Origin: Streptomyces sp. DSM 15324
GTDB lineage: Bacteria > Actinomycetota > Actinomycetes > Streptomycetales > Streptomycetaceae
Assembly (NCBI RefSeq): GCF_001514285.1
Contig: NZ_KQ949041.1
Span: forward strand, 55,138-119,137
Direction: 5' to 3'
DNA length: 64,000 nucleotides
Shown: piece after piece, positions 17,257-25,705 of the stretch
How the letters are laid out: every line of letters starts with the position of its first letter
Position numbering within the stretch: position 1 is the first letter of the stretch
Translations under genes and position numbers: made by a program
Notes under the pieces: generated by a model
Seen by the model: the letters and a program-made list of their open reading frames with translations, nothing else
What the model was told of the DNA's origin: nothing
Database searches by the model: none

Positions 17257-18056
17257 TATCTGGCCCTGGTCCCCAGTACGACGTGGGCGTACCGGTCCTC
17301 GTCCTCGGCCGGGCGGACCGTCAGGCCGGCACGGGCGAAGGCCGCGACGGCGGCCGGGGCCTGCCGCTCGCTGGTCTCCACCAGGAGGATCCCGCCCGGC
17401 GCCAGCCACTCGGGCGCCCCGGCGGCGACCCTGCGCAGCACGTCGAGTCCGTCGCCGCCGCCGTCGAGGGCGGTGCGCGGCTCGTGGTCGCGGGCCTCCG
17501 CCGGCAGCAGGGGGACCTCGCCGGTGGGGACGTACGGCACATTGGCGGCCAGGATGTCGATCCGGCCCCGCAGCCCGCCGGGCAGCGCCTCGAACAGATC
17601 GCCCTGATGGGCGTGGCCGCCGTGGGCGGCGACATTGGCGCGGGCGCAGCGCACCGCCGCCGGGTCTATGTCGGCCGCGTACAGTTCCACGTCGCCGAGC
17701 GCCGCGGCCAGGGCGGCGCCGACCGCGCCCGAGCCGCAGCACAGGTCCACGACGACCGAGGCGCGCGGGGCGTGGGCGAGGGCCTGTTCGACGAGGAACT
17801 CGGTGCGGCGGCGGGGGACGAAGACACCCGGTTCCACGGCGATCCGCAGACCGCGGAACTCGGCCCAGCCGACGACGAGTTCGAGCGGGTGGCCGGCCGC
17901 GCGGCGCGCGACCATGGCGTCGCGTTCGGCGGGCGTACGGGCGGTGGAGAGGATCAGCTCCGCCTCGTCCTCGGCGAAGACGCACCCGGCGGCGCGCAGG
18001 GTGGCGACGACGGCGTCACGGGAGGACGACGGAGCGGACGGTGAAGAGGGAGACAT
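17256..18056 (-). CDS. PrmC/HemK-like protein-(glutamine-N5) methyltransferase
   Basis: A 266-residue SAM-dependent methyltransferase of the putative N5-glutamine methyltransferase type. An N-terminal helical substrate domain precedes VFVPRRRTEFLVEQAL, motif I VVDLCCGSGAVGAAL, motif II YAADIDPAAVRCARANV, and a catalytic motif NVPYVP where PrmC has NPPY. Typical release-factor methyltransferases keep NPPY, so the substrate here may differ. ATG at 18056 has GAAAGG about 17 bases upstream. A MarR pseudogene is divergent from it, as in many Streptomyces. Confidence 0.8.
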   Translation of the reverse strand: MSPSSPSAPSSSRDAVVATLRAAGCVFAEDEAELILSTARTPAERDAMVARRAAGHPLELVVGWAEFRGLRIAVEPGVFVPRRRTEFLVEQALAHAPRASVVVDLCCGSGAVGAALAAALGDVELYAADIDPAAVRCARANVAAHGGHAHQGDLFEALPGGLRGRIDILAANVPYVPTGEVPLLPAEARDHEPRTALDGGGDGLDVLRRVAAGAPEWLAPGGILLVETSERQAPAAVAAFARAGLTVRPAEDEDRYAHVVLGTRAR

Positions 18057-18170
18057 CGAAGGACGAACACCTTTCGGGGAAACGAACGGCGGTAATCGGT
18101 CTCACCTCCTCGCGTCGCACGGGCCGTGAGGTCACGGCCGGTCGATCACCTTAGCACCCCCGCTCGGGGA

Positions 18171-18185
18171 GTTGTACTATGCAAC
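18171..18185. promoter_or_regulatory. MarR-type operator GTTG-N7-CAAC
   Basis: An inverted repeat with arms GTTGT/GCAAC (one mismatch), 22 bases upstream of the MarR pseudogene start. It also lies between that gene and the divergent methyltransferase. Confidence 0.45.
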
Positions 18186-18206
18186 CAAGAGCGCGAGGGG
18201 GCCCCG

Positions 18207-18515
18207 ATGCAGGCAGCCGAGGCCGGGGAGACCATCCAGCGGGAGACGGTCTCCGCCCGGCGCGCCGGCGCCTCCGCAGGCCGGCTGCATCCCGAGCTGT
18301 CGCTGGTGTCGTACGCCCTGCTCGGTCATCTGGAGGCGAGCGGCGGGTGCCGGACCACGGACCTGGCCGCGCTGCCCGCCCTGGACAAGTAGGTCACCGA
18401 GAGCCGCCGCGCGGCCTTCCGGGAGCGGCTCGCCGAGTGGCCGCGGGAGGACCTGGAGCGGTTCGCCGCGTATCTGGTCCGGTACAACACCTGGGGCGCC
18501 CCGCCGACCGGCTGA
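18207..18515 (+). pseudogene. MarR regulator with internal deletion and stop codon
   Basis: The frame begins with a MarR N-terminus (LHPELSLVSYALLGHLEASG, TTDLAALPALDK) and then meets TAG (18390-18392). The same frame continues past the stop as VTESRRAAFRERLAEWPRED, then LERFAAYLVRYNTWG, the C-terminal dimerisation helix of the same family. The part normally between them (recognition helix and wing, about 45 residues) is absent. One deletion can therefore explain both the missing domain and the stop. The operator upstream is intact. Confidence 0.8.
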
Positions 18516-18557
18516 CGGACCGCGGGTGCGGGGCCTCGGGCCCGAGGGGCCCTGCCG

Positions 18558-19253
18558 TTGTCAGTGCCGTGCTGTTCACTTCCTCCTGTACGTCACCACG
18601 CGGGGAACTTCCTCGCCGAGAGCGAGTCGGACCGGGAGCCCGCCTGGGTGGACCACGCGGCGCCGGCCGGTGAGGAGCCCGTGCGCCTGGACCATCTGCT
18701 GCTGACGCCGTCCGGTGACTGCGACGAGACGGTCCTGGTCCTCGACGCGAGCCGGTCCCTGTTCACCGTCGTCGCGGACGCGTTCCCCGCCGGGCTCGCC
18801 GAGGACCTCGCCGCGCTCGGTCCGGCCCACGGCGACCTGCTGTCCGGCGCCGAGCTGGGCCGGCTCGCGGACCGGCACGGCGTCGACCTCGCCGCCGCGG
18901 GCCTGCCCGGCAAGGCCTGGACGGTGCGGGAGGCCCGGATAGCCTCCGGCGACGGCCTCCTCGAAGCGCTGCGGTCCGCCACCGGACTGCACGCCGCGGC
19001 CGGCCCCGACGACGTACCCGCCGGTCTCGGTGACGCGGCCGACGAGGTCGGGGAGGAGGCGCACGAGCGGGTCGCCGCCGTCCGGGACGACGCTCTGCGC
19101 GACTACCTGGCCGCGTTCTGCGACCCCGAGTCGCACGCCCTGGCCCTGAGCCTGCTCGCCATGCAGGACGCGGAGACCGTTGACGCGCCCGTCATCCGGT
19201 GGGAGGGCGCCGTCGACCAGTACGAGGTCACGGTCCGGCGGGCGCACAGCTGA
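18558..19253 (+). CDS. hypothetical protein, start uncertain
   Basis: A frame of 231 codons, acidic and without signal or membrane segments. It includes VRLDHLLLTPSGDCDETVLV, LDASRSLFTVVADAFPAGLA and YLAAFCDPESHALALSLLAM. No family was recognised. The start is doubtful: the first codon is TTG and GTG at 18564 is an alternative. Just upstream, another frame reads VHFLLYVTTRG and would join NFLAESESD if one G were added near 18603-18606, so the 5' end may contain a frameshift. Confidence 0.5.
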   Translation: MSVPCCSLPPVRHHAGNFLAESESDREPAWVDHAAPAGEEPVRLDHLLLTPSGDCDETVLVLDASRSLFTVVADAFPAGLAEDLAALGPAHGDLLSGAELGRLADRHGVDLAAAGLPGKAWTVREARIASGDGLLEALRSATGLHAAAGPDDVPAGLGDAADEVGEEAHERVAAVRDDALRDYLAAFCDPESHALALSLLAMQDAETVDAPVIRWEGAVDQYEVTVRRAHS

Positions 19254-19292
19254 CGCCTCCGGCACCGAAGCCCTCGCGCGGCCGTCGGCAGC

Positions 19293-19420
19293 GAGGACGT
19301 CCCAGACATCCCGGAGGTCCCGGAGGCCCCGGACGCCCTGGACGCCCCGGAGATCCCAGACGTCCCGGACGTTCCGACCTCGGACGCCTCGGACCGCCAC
19401 GCATGCCTCGGACGACTCAG
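19293..19420. repeat. degenerate 9-bp minisatellite
   Basis: Between the hypothetical gene and the acetyltransferase the DNA consists of about 14 diverged copies of a 9-base unit close to CCGGACGTC. No stops appear in some frames because of the three-base phase, which would give collagen-like or PD-rich peptides. No gene is supported here. Confidence 0.7.
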
Positions 19421-19455
19421 ACATCTCGGACGCCTCCCGGCCGACAGCCCCTCGG

Positions 19456-20157
19456 TTACGGCACCAGCGCCCCCGGCCGCTCCGGGGTCCGCGCCGCCAG
19501 GAACGATGTTCTGCGACGCAGCCGGAAGCCCAGGGACTCGTAGAGGCGGATGGCGTTGACGTTGCCCGCGCCGGTGTGCAGGAACGGGGTCTCGCCGCGG
19601 GCGCGGATGCCGTGGGCGACGGCCAGGATCAGCCGGGTGGCGAGCCCTTCGCCGCGGTGGGCCGGGTCGGTGCAGACCGCGCTGATCTCGGTCCAGCCCG
19701 GCGGGTGGAGCCGTTCGCCGGCCATGGCGATCAGGGCGCCGTCGCGGCGGATGCCGAGATAGGTGCCGAGTTCGATGGTGCGCCGCTCGAACGGTCCCGG
19801 CTGGGTGCGCGCGACGAGGTCGAGCATCTCCGGGACGTCGGCGGGACCGAGGCGGACGGCCTCCGGATCCGGCGCCGCCGCGAGGCCGTCGTCGACGAGC
19901 TGGACGCCCTCCATCCGGAAGGTGATCTCCCAGCCCTCGGGGACCTCGCCGCGGAAGCCGGGCAGCGGCACCTCCGCGCCGGGACCGGCGAGGGCCGCGA
20001 GGTCCGCCCAGTCGTCGGCGTCCGGGTCCTCCGGCAGGGCCAGCCACGGCGAGACGTCCACCGGGTAGCGCAGGACCCGGCCCCGGCGCTCGGCGAAGTG
20101 CGCGTGCGGCCCGGTGAGGGAGGCTCGCGCGGGGTTGTCCAGGACGTGCGCGCTCAT
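19456..20157 (-). CDS. GNAT-family N-acetyltransferase
   Basis: A 233-residue acetyl-CoA-dependent acyltransferase. The catalytic GNAT fold is in the C-terminal half: YLGIRRDGALIAMAGERLH, then ISAVCTDPAHRGEGLATRLI (acetyl-CoA-binding R/Q-x-x-G-x-G/A motif), then FLHTGAGNVNAIRLYESLGF. The substrate is unknown. Its ATG overlaps the TGA of the upstream oxidoreductase by four bases, so the two are translationally coupled. Confidence 0.85.
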   Translation of the reverse strand: MSAHVLDNPARASLTGPHAHFAERRGRVLRYPVDVSPWLALPEDPDADDWADLAALAGPGAEVPLPGFRGEVPEGWEITFRMEGVQLVDDGLAAAPDPEAVRLGPADVPEMLDLVARTQPGPFERRTIELGTYLGIRRDGALIAMAGERLHPPGWTEISAVCTDPAHRGEGLATRLILAVAHGIRARGETPFLHTGAGNVNAIRLYESLGFRLRRRTSFLAARTPERPGALVP

Positions 20158-21080
20158 CCGGCGACCTCGATGACCGTCTTGCCCTGCGCGTGCCCGCTCT
20201 CGACCTCGCGCAGCGCCTCGCCGGCCCGCTCCAGCGGGAAGGTCCGGGTGATGTGCGGGTCCAGTTGCCCGGCGACGACCAGGTCCGCCACGGCCCGCAG
20301 GACGTCCGCGCTGCGGGCCCGGAGCACCCGGGCGCCGCCCAGCGCCTCGACCTCCTCGGCCGGCGCACCGGCGGTGATCAGCCGGGCGGGGTCCTTCACC
20401 AGGGCGGCGGCGGTGTGCAGCACCTCGCCGCCGACGAGGTCGTAGACCCCGTCGACCCCGTCCGGCGCGACGGCCCGGACGCGGTCCTCCCAGCCGGGCC
20501 CCGAGGGGACGTGGACCACACCCAGCGATTCCAGGAGGGCCTTCTTGCCCTCGCCGGCCAGCCCGACGACCCGTACACCGAGGGCGCGGGCGATCTGCAC
20601 CGCCGCGACGCCCACCCCGCCGCCCGCGCCCGTCACCAGGAGCGTCGCCCCGGCGGGCAGGCCGAGCTGATGGACGCCGTCGTAGGCGGTGGCGGCGGCC
20701 ACGGGGAGGGTGGCCGCCGCGGCGAAGGACAGGCCGGCCGGCCGGTGCGCGGTGATGTCGGCCGCGAGCAGCGTGTACTCGGCGTAGCCGCCCGCGACGG
20801 CGGTGCCGAACACCTCGTCCCCGGGCGCGAACCCGGTGACGCCCTCGCCGGTCTCCTCGACCACACCGGCCACCTCGTTGCCCAGCACCGAGGGGAACAC
20901 CCGCTCGGCGGTGTCACCGGGGCGCCGGTAGCCCTGACGGAGCTTCCAGTCGACCGGGTTCACCCCGGCGGCGCGCACCGCGACGAGCACCTCCCCGGGG
21001 CCGGGGCTCGGCCGGTCCAGGTCCACGAACGCCTCGGTCTCCGGTCCGCCGTACCGCGTGAAGACGTACGCCTTGGGCAT
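20154..21080 (-). CDS. zinc-independent quinone oxidoreductase (MDR family)
   Basis: A 308-residue NADPH:quinone reductase or enoyl reductase-like protein of the medium-chain dehydrogenase family. It has a GroES-like N-terminus (VRAAGVNPVDWKLRQG, VFPSVLGNEVAGVVEETGEG) and a Rossmann motif (LLVTGAGGGVGVAAVQIAR). The structural and catalytic zinc cysteines are absent, as in the zeta-crystallin branch. ATG at 21080 has GTGAGGAA upstream. It is the first gene of a two-gene operon with the acetyltransferase. Confidence 0.88.
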   Translation of the reverse strand: MPKAYVFTRYGGPETEAFVDLDRPSPGPGEVLVAVRAAGVNPVDWKLRQGYRRPGDTAERVFPSVLGNEVAGVVEETGEGVTGFAPGDEVFGTAVAGGYAEYTLLAADITAHRPAGLSFAAAATLPVAAATAYDGVHQLGLPAGATLLVTGAGGGVGVAAVQIARALGVRVVGLAGEGKKALLESLGVVHVPSGPGWEDRVRAVAPDGVDGVYDLVGGEVLHTAAALVKDPARLITAGAPAEEVEALGGARVLRARSADVLRAVADLVVAGQLDPHITRTFPLERAGEALREVESGHAQGKTVIEVAG

Positions 21081-21248
21081 CTTCTTCCTCACTCTCCTTG
21101 CGCTGCGTCCGGAGCACGGCCCCGGCACCGATCGCCAAGGAGCGGCGCCCGGCGGGTATTCCCGGAGCCGCGCAGTGTTCATACGGCCGCAATGATGGGG
21201 GCGCTGACCTGGGACGGAGCACTCACGACGACAGCGTACGGTGGCAGT

Positions 21249-21854
21249 ATGAACGTCACCCGAGGCTTCACCGGGCGCGCCCGCGTCGACAACCCCGGTC
21301 TTCCGCCGGGGCAGTACGACGCGGGCGACGACTGGCCCGTGCTCTCCGCCGAGGTCACCCCCGACCTCTCCCCCGCCGACTGGTCCTTCCGGATCGACGG
21401 GCTGGTCCGGGAGCCCCGGACCTGGGACTGGGACGAGGCGCACGCGCTGCCGGAGTCGGCGTACGAGGGTGACATCCACTGTGTGACCAGCTGGTCGAAG
21501 TTCGGGGTGCGGTTCGGGGGTGTGTCCCTGGACGCCTTCCTCGACGTCGTGGGGGTGCGGGAGTCGGCCACGCACGTGGTCGCCTACGCGCACACCGGGT
21601 ACACCACGAACCTGCCGCTGGCCGACCTCACCGGCGGGCGGGCCTGGATCGCCTGGGAGTACGACGGCGAGCCGCTCGCCGCGGAGCACGGGGGCCCGGC
21701 CCGGCTGCTGGTGCCGCATCTGTACTTCTGGAAGAGCGCCAAGTGGATCGCGGGCCTCAGGCTGCTCGACCACGACGAACCGGGGTTCTGGGAGCAGAAC
21801 GGCTACCACGCGCGGGGCAACCCCTGGGAGGAGCAGAGGTACTCCGGTGACTGA
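21249..21854 (+). CDS. molybdopterin-dependent oxidoreductase (sulfite oxidase/YedY fold)
   Basis: A 201-residue protein with the Oxidored_molyb fold. The molybdenum ligand cysteine lies in GDIHCVTSWSKFGVRF, and WSFRIDGLVREPRTWDWDE and PHLYFWKSAKWIAGLRLLD are family blocks. There is no Tat signal, so unlike MsrP it is expected in the cytoplasm. A flavin reductase gene overlaps its 3' end by 8 bases and probably supplies electrons. No ribosome site precedes the ATG; TACGGT six bases upstream could be the -10 of a leaderless transcript. Confidence 0.87.
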   Translation: MNVTRGFTGRARVDNPGLPPGQYDAGDDWPVLSAEVTPDLSPADWSFRIDGLVREPRTWDWDEAHALPESAYEGDIHCVTSWSKFGVRFGGVSLDAFLDVVGVRESATHVVAYAHTGYTTNLPLADLTGGRAWIAWEYDGEPLAAEHGGPARLLVPHLYFWKSAKWIAGLRLLDHDEPGFWEQNGYHARGNPWEEQRYSGD

Positions 21855-22617
21855 GACCGCCGCCTCGCCGTCCTTCGTGCCGCCGACCCGGTTCGCCGTG
21901 CCCGGCCGGATCGCGGTGAGCAACCGGACCGCCGCCGTGTGGCAGACGGCCACGCTCACCGAGATCCGCCGGGAGACCCCGCATGCGGCGACCTTCCGGT
22001 TGGCGGTCCCGGCCTGGGCGGGCCATCTGCCCGGCCAGCACCTGATGCTCCGGCTGACCGCCGACGACGGCTACACCGCCCAGCGGCACTACTCCCTGGC
22101 CTCCGCGCCCGACGACTCGGGGCACGTCGAACTGACGCTGGACCATGTCGAGGGCGGCGAGGTCTCCGGCTGGTTCCACACCCGGGCCCGGCCGGGCGAC
22201 CGGGTCGAGGTACGCGGTCCGCTCAGCGGTTTCTTCGCCTGGCCCGGGGACCGGCCCGCGCTGCTGATCGGCGCCGGCTCCGGGGTGGTGCCGCTGATGT
22301 CGATGGTCCGGCACCGCAGGGCGCGCGCCCTGGACGTGCCGCTGCGGCTGCTGGTGTCCGCGCGGGGCCCCGAGGAGCTGATCTACGCACGCGAGTACGG
22401 TCCCGAGACCACGCCCGTCTTCACCCGGCGGGCGCCGGCGGGCGTGCCCGTGGGGCGGCTCGGCGCCGCGCATCTGCGGCCGGCCTTCGAGGAGCTTCCG
22501 GCCGGCGGCTGGGAGGCGTACGTGTGCGGGTCGAACGCGTTCGCCGAGCACGCCTCGCGGCTGCTGGTGGCCGCCGGACAGCCGGTGGACCGCATCCGGA
22601 TCGAACGGTTCGGCTGA
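21847..22617 (+). CDS. FAD/NAD(P)-binding flavin reductase, partner of the molybdoenzyme
   Basis: A 256-residue ferredoxin-NADP reductase-type protein. The FAD-binding beta-barrel has the motif QRHYSLASAP, and the nucleotide-binding domain has LLIGAGSGVVPLMSM and ends in EAYVCGSNAFAEHASRLL. There is no C-terminal 2Fe-2S domain. GTG at 21847 overlaps the molybdoenzyme stop. Electron transfer from NAD(P)H to the molybdoenzyme is inferred from the gene pair. Confidence 0.85.
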   Translation: MTETAASPSFVPPTRFAVPGRIAVSNRTAAVWQTATLTEIRRETPHAATFRLAVPAWAGHLPGQHLMLRLTADDGYTAQRHYSLASAPDDSGHVELTLDHVEGGEVSGWFHTRARPGDRVEVRGPLSGFFAWPGDRPALLIGAGSGVVPLMSMVRHRRARALDVPLRLLVSARGPEELIYAREYGPETTPVFTRRAPAGVPVGRLGAAHLRPAFEELPAGGWEAYVCGSNAFAEHASRLLVAAGQPVDRIRIERFG

Positions 22618-22749
22618 GCGGCCCGGCCCGCGCCGGCACCGGTACACGGCCCGCGCGGGACCGTTGCGGGGCCGGCTCCGGGTCGCGGATGCACTCCAAT
22701 GGGGGTACCACTTTCATGTGGGCACTCGCGTGACGGCGAGGAGGTCGAC

Positions 22750-23337
22750 ATGCGAAGCCGGATGCGTGGCTGGCGGTGGCGGAAGAACCCGCTGCGGCGC
22801 CGATCGGACGTGGTGGAGGCGTGGACGGCGCTGGCCGTCGCCCTGCTGCTGCTGGTCGCCGTGCCGCTGGCCGGGGCGGTGGCCGGCCTGTGGGCCCATG
22901 ACGAGGCGCAGACCGTCGCGGTCCAGCAGCGCACCGAGCGGCACCGGGTGCGGGCCGAGGTCGTCGGGCGGGTGCCCGAGACCCTGCCCGCGGCGGACGG
23001 GGTGCGCCAGCGGACGTACCGGGTGACCGTGCGCTGGACGCCCCCGGGCGGGACGGCGCGCACGGCCGAGGCCGGGGTGCCCGAGGGCACGCACCAGGGG
23101 GATCTGGTGGACGTGTGGTTCGACGCGCACGGCCGCAGCGTTCCGGCGCCGCCGACGGGTACGGCGGTCTGGCAGCACACGCTCACCATGGGCGCCTGCG
23201 CGGCGGGCGGGACCGCCGCCCTGGTGCTCCTCGGCCACACCGTGATCCGCCGGGTGGCGATGCGGCACCGGCTCGACGAGTGGGACCGTGCCTGGACGCG
23301 CACAGAACCGGAATGGACGCGTCGCAGGCCTGCCTGA
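22750..23337 (+). CDS. two-helix membrane protein (Rv1733c-like)
   Basis: A 195-residue membrane protein. A basic N-terminus (KNPLRRRSD) precedes helix one (LAVALLLLVAVPLAGAVAGL). An extracytoplasmic domain contains RTYRVTVRWTPPGGT and DLVDVWFDAHG, then comes helix two (GACAAGGTAALVLLGHTVI) and a basic tail. This architecture is repeated many times in Streptomyces and matches Rv1733c of mycobacteria; the function is unknown. GAGGAGG before ATG 22750 fixes the start over an upstream ATG. Confidence 0.78.
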   Translation: MRSRMRGWRWRKNPLRRRSDVVEAWTALAVALLLLVAVPLAGAVAGLWAHDEAQTVAVQQRTERHRVRAEVVGRVPETLPAADGVRQRTYRVTVRWTPPGGTARTAEAGVPEGTHQGDLVDVWFDAHGRSVPAPPTGTAVWQHTLTMGACAAGGTAALVLLGHTVIRRVAMRHRLDEWDRAWTRTEPEWTRRRPA

Positions 23338-23450
23338 GGTGCGTTGCGGGGCCGGTTGACGGGGCCGGTCGACACGGTCTGGCGAGGCCCGTCGAGGGGC
23401 ACGTACGGTGTGATCAATTCGTATGGCCCTTTGACAAAAGGCGGTCCTTC

Positions 23451-24419
23451 ATGGCCCTGTTCGACCTGTCCCTCGAGGAGCTGCACGAGTACCGCAGCGA
23501 GTCCGCCGAGCCGCAGGACTTCGACGCCTTCTGGTCCAAGACGCTTCAGGAGACCCGCGAGCACGACCTGGACGCGCGCTTCGAGCGGGTCGAGACCGGT
23601 CTGTCGACGATCGACGTGCACGACGTGACGTTCGCGGGGTACGGCGGGCACCCGGTGAAGGGCTGGCTGAAGGTGCCGGCCGCCGCCGAGGGGCCGCTGC
23701 CGCTGGTCGTGGAGTTCATCGGGTACGGCGGCGGGCGCGGGCTGCCGCACGAGAACCTGCTGTGGGCGTCGACCGGCCGGGCCCACTTCGTGATGGACAC
23801 CCGGGGCCAGGGCAGCGCCTGGGGCGGCGGCGGTGGCACCGCCGACCCGGTGGGCGGCGCGCCCTCCTACCCCGGTTTCATGACCCGGGGCATCGACGCG
23901 CCGGAGCACTACTACTACCGCCGGGTGTACGCGGACGCGGTGCGCGCGGTGGAGGCGGCCCGCTCGCACCCGCTGACCGACGCGAGCCGGACCGTGGCGC
24001 TGGGCGGCAGCCAGGGCGGCGGGATCACGATCGCCGTCGGCGGTCTCGTACCGGACCTGGTGGCGGTCGCGCCGGACGTGCCGTTCCTGTGCGACTTCCC
24101 GCGCGCGGCGACACTGACGGACCGTCACCCGTACCGTGAGATCGGCCTGTTCCTCAAGACGCACCGGGGCCGCACCCAGGACGCGCTGCGCACCCTGTCC
24201 TACTTCGACGGCGTCCACTTCGCCGCGCGCGGCACCGCCCCCGCGCTGTTCTCGGCGGCACTGGAGGACCAGACCTGCCCGCCGTCCACGGTGTTCGCCG
24301 CGTTCAACGCCTGGGCGGGGCAGGACAAGGCGATCGAGGTGTACGACTTCAACGACCACGAGGGCGGCGGCCCCTACCAGGAGGCTGCCAAGCTGCGCTG
24401 GCTGCGCGCGTACGCCTGA
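23451..24419 (+). CDS. acetylxylan esterase / cephalosporin-C deacetylase family
   Basis: A 322-residue alpha/beta-hydrolase of the AXE1 (CE7) family, which removes acetyl groups from xylo-oligosaccharides and cephalosporin C. The N-terminal FDLSLEELHEYRSESAEPQD is typical. The nucleophile is in LGGSQGGGIT, and the remaining triad residues are in LEDQTCPP and FNDHEGGG. The oxyanion region is VEFIGYGGGRG. The length equals the family norm and there is no signal peptide. AAGGCGG precedes the ATG. Confidence 0.92.
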   Translation: MALFDLSLEELHEYRSESAEPQDFDAFWSKTLQETREHDLDARFERVETGLSTIDVHDVTFAGYGGHPVKGWLKVPAAAEGPLPLVVEFIGYGGGRGLPHENLLWASTGRAHFVMDTRGQGSAWGGGGGTADPVGGAPSYPGFMTRGIDAPEHYYYRRVYADAVRAVEAARSHPLTDASRTVALGGSQGGGITIAVGGLVPDLVAVAPDVPFLCDFPRAATLTDRHPYREIGLFLKTHRGRTQDALRTLSYFDGVHFAARGTAPALFSAALEDQTCPPSTVFAAFNAWAGQDKAIEVYDFNDHEGGGPYQEAAKLRWLRAYA

Positions 24420-24446
24420 GGCCCGGACACACCCCTTCCCCCCAGT

Positions 24447-24464
24447 CCGACCAGTCGGTATGTT
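24447..24464 (+). promoter_or_regulatory. TetR-type operator beside a -10 box
   Basis: CCGAC-CA-GTCGG (24447-24458) is a perfect inverted repeat of a kind often bound by TetR regulators. It directly abuts TATGTT (24459-24464), a plausible -10 for the serine hydrolase gene starting at 24522. No TetR gene lies adjacent. Confidence 0.45.
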
Positions 24465-24521
24465 CAGGGAGCCCGGGCCGCGCGGTGGCGGTCCGGGGTT
24501 CCGGCGTCCGACGGAGGGCCC

Positions 24522-25688
24522 ATGTCCGAGCACGTGCCACAGGTTCACGGCCACTGCGACGCGCGTTTCGCCGCGGTGCGCACCGCGTTCGAGGAGAACT
24601 TCCGCGACCGGGGCGAACTGGGTGCCGCGGTCGCCGTCACGGTCGACGGGGTGCCGGTGGTGGACCTGTGGGGCGGCTGGGCCGACGCGGCGCGCACGCG
24701 CCCGTGGGAACGGGACACCCTGGTCAACGTCTGGTCGACGACGAAGGGCCCCACCGCGCTGTGCGCCCACGTCCTGGCCGACCGGGGGCTGCTCGACCTG
24801 GACGCGCCGGTCGCCGCGTACTGGCCGGAGTTCGCGGCGGCGGGCAAGGAGAACGTGCTGGTCCGGCATCTGCTGTCGCACCGGGCGGGGCTGGCCGGGC
24901 TGCGCGAGCCGCACTCGCTCAAGGAGTTCTACGACTGGGGGACGACCACCGCGCGCCTCGCCGCGACGGAGCCGTGGTGGGAGCCGGGCACCCGGTCCGG
25001 CTATCACGCGTTCACCTACGGCTTCCTGGTCGGCGAGGTCGTCCGACGGGTGTCGGGGCTGCTGCCGGGGGCGTTCCTGGAGCGGGAGGTGACGGGACCG
25101 CTCGGCATCGACTTCACCGTCGGGCTGCCGGAGAAGGAGGCCGGGCGGGTCGCCGAGCTGGTGACCGCGCCGGCCCCGCCGGCCGGTGGACAGGCCGCCG
25201 CGTTCTCCCGGGTGGCTCCCGTGGCGATCGCCGCCCTGGCCAATCCGCTGGTCGGCGCCGCCGAGGCCAACTCACCCGCGTGGCGGGCCGCCGAGCTCCC
25301 TGCGGTGAACGGCCACGGCACGGCCCGCGCGGTCGCCGCGCTCTACGGCGTCGTCGCCGGGCGCGGCTCCCACGGCGGTCGCCGGGTGCTCTCCCCCGAG
25401 GCCGCCGAGCGGGTGCGCGAGGGGCAGGGGGCCTGCCGGGACCTGGTCCTGGGGGCCGGACTCGGACATGACACGGAGATCGCGCTGGGGCTCTGGCTCA
25501 GCGGCGCGGACGGCTCCTACGGGCCCAACCCGCGCGCGGTCGGTCACGACGGGTACGGCGGCTCCTGCGGGCTCGCCGATCCGGAGGCCGGAGTGTCCCT
25601 CGGCTACGTCATGAACCACATGGGACCGAGGATCTCGGACGACCCGCGCAAGACAGCGCTGGTCGACGCCCTGTACAGCGCCCTGTGA
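24522..25688 (+). CDS. serine hydrolase, class C beta-lactamase fold (esterase family VIII type)
   Basis: A 388-residue beta-lactamase-fold hydrolase, probably an esterase acting in the cytoplasm because no signal peptide is present. The catalytic SxxK motif is STTK in VNVWSTTKGPTAL. The second motif tyrosine is in RSGYHAFTYGFLVGEVVRR. The C-terminal GHDGYGGSCGLADPEAGVS corresponds to the third motif region. A TetR-like operator lies before it. Confidence 0.85.
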   Translation: MSEHVPQVHGHCDARFAAVRTAFEENFRDRGELGAAVAVTVDGVPVVDLWGGWADAARTRPWERDTLVNVWSTTKGPTALCAHVLADRGLLDLDAPVAAYWPEFAAAGKENVLVRHLLSHRAGLAGLREPHSLKEFYDWGTTTARLAATEPWWEPGTRSGYHAFTYGFLVGEVVRRVSGLLPGAFLEREVTGPLGIDFTVGLPEKEAGRVAELVTAPAPPAGGQAAAFSRVAPVAIAALANPLVGAAEANSPAWRAAELPAVNGHGTARAVAALYGVVAGRGSHGGRRVLSPEAAERVREGQGACRDLVLGAGLGHDTEIALGLWLSGADGSYGPNPRAVGHDGYGGSCGLADPEAGVSLGYVMNHMGPRISDDPRKTALVDALYSAL

Positions 25689-25705
25689 CCGCCCCGGCCC
25701 GGGTG

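Noticed and set aside
19293..19420. Collagen-like peptide encoded by the 9-bp repeats.
   Set aside because: No start codon, ribosome site or flanking domain supports translation.
23431..23436. TTGACA just before the acetylxylan esterase gene as a -35 box.
   Set aside because: It lies only 15 bases before the ATG, so its -10 would fall inside the coding region.
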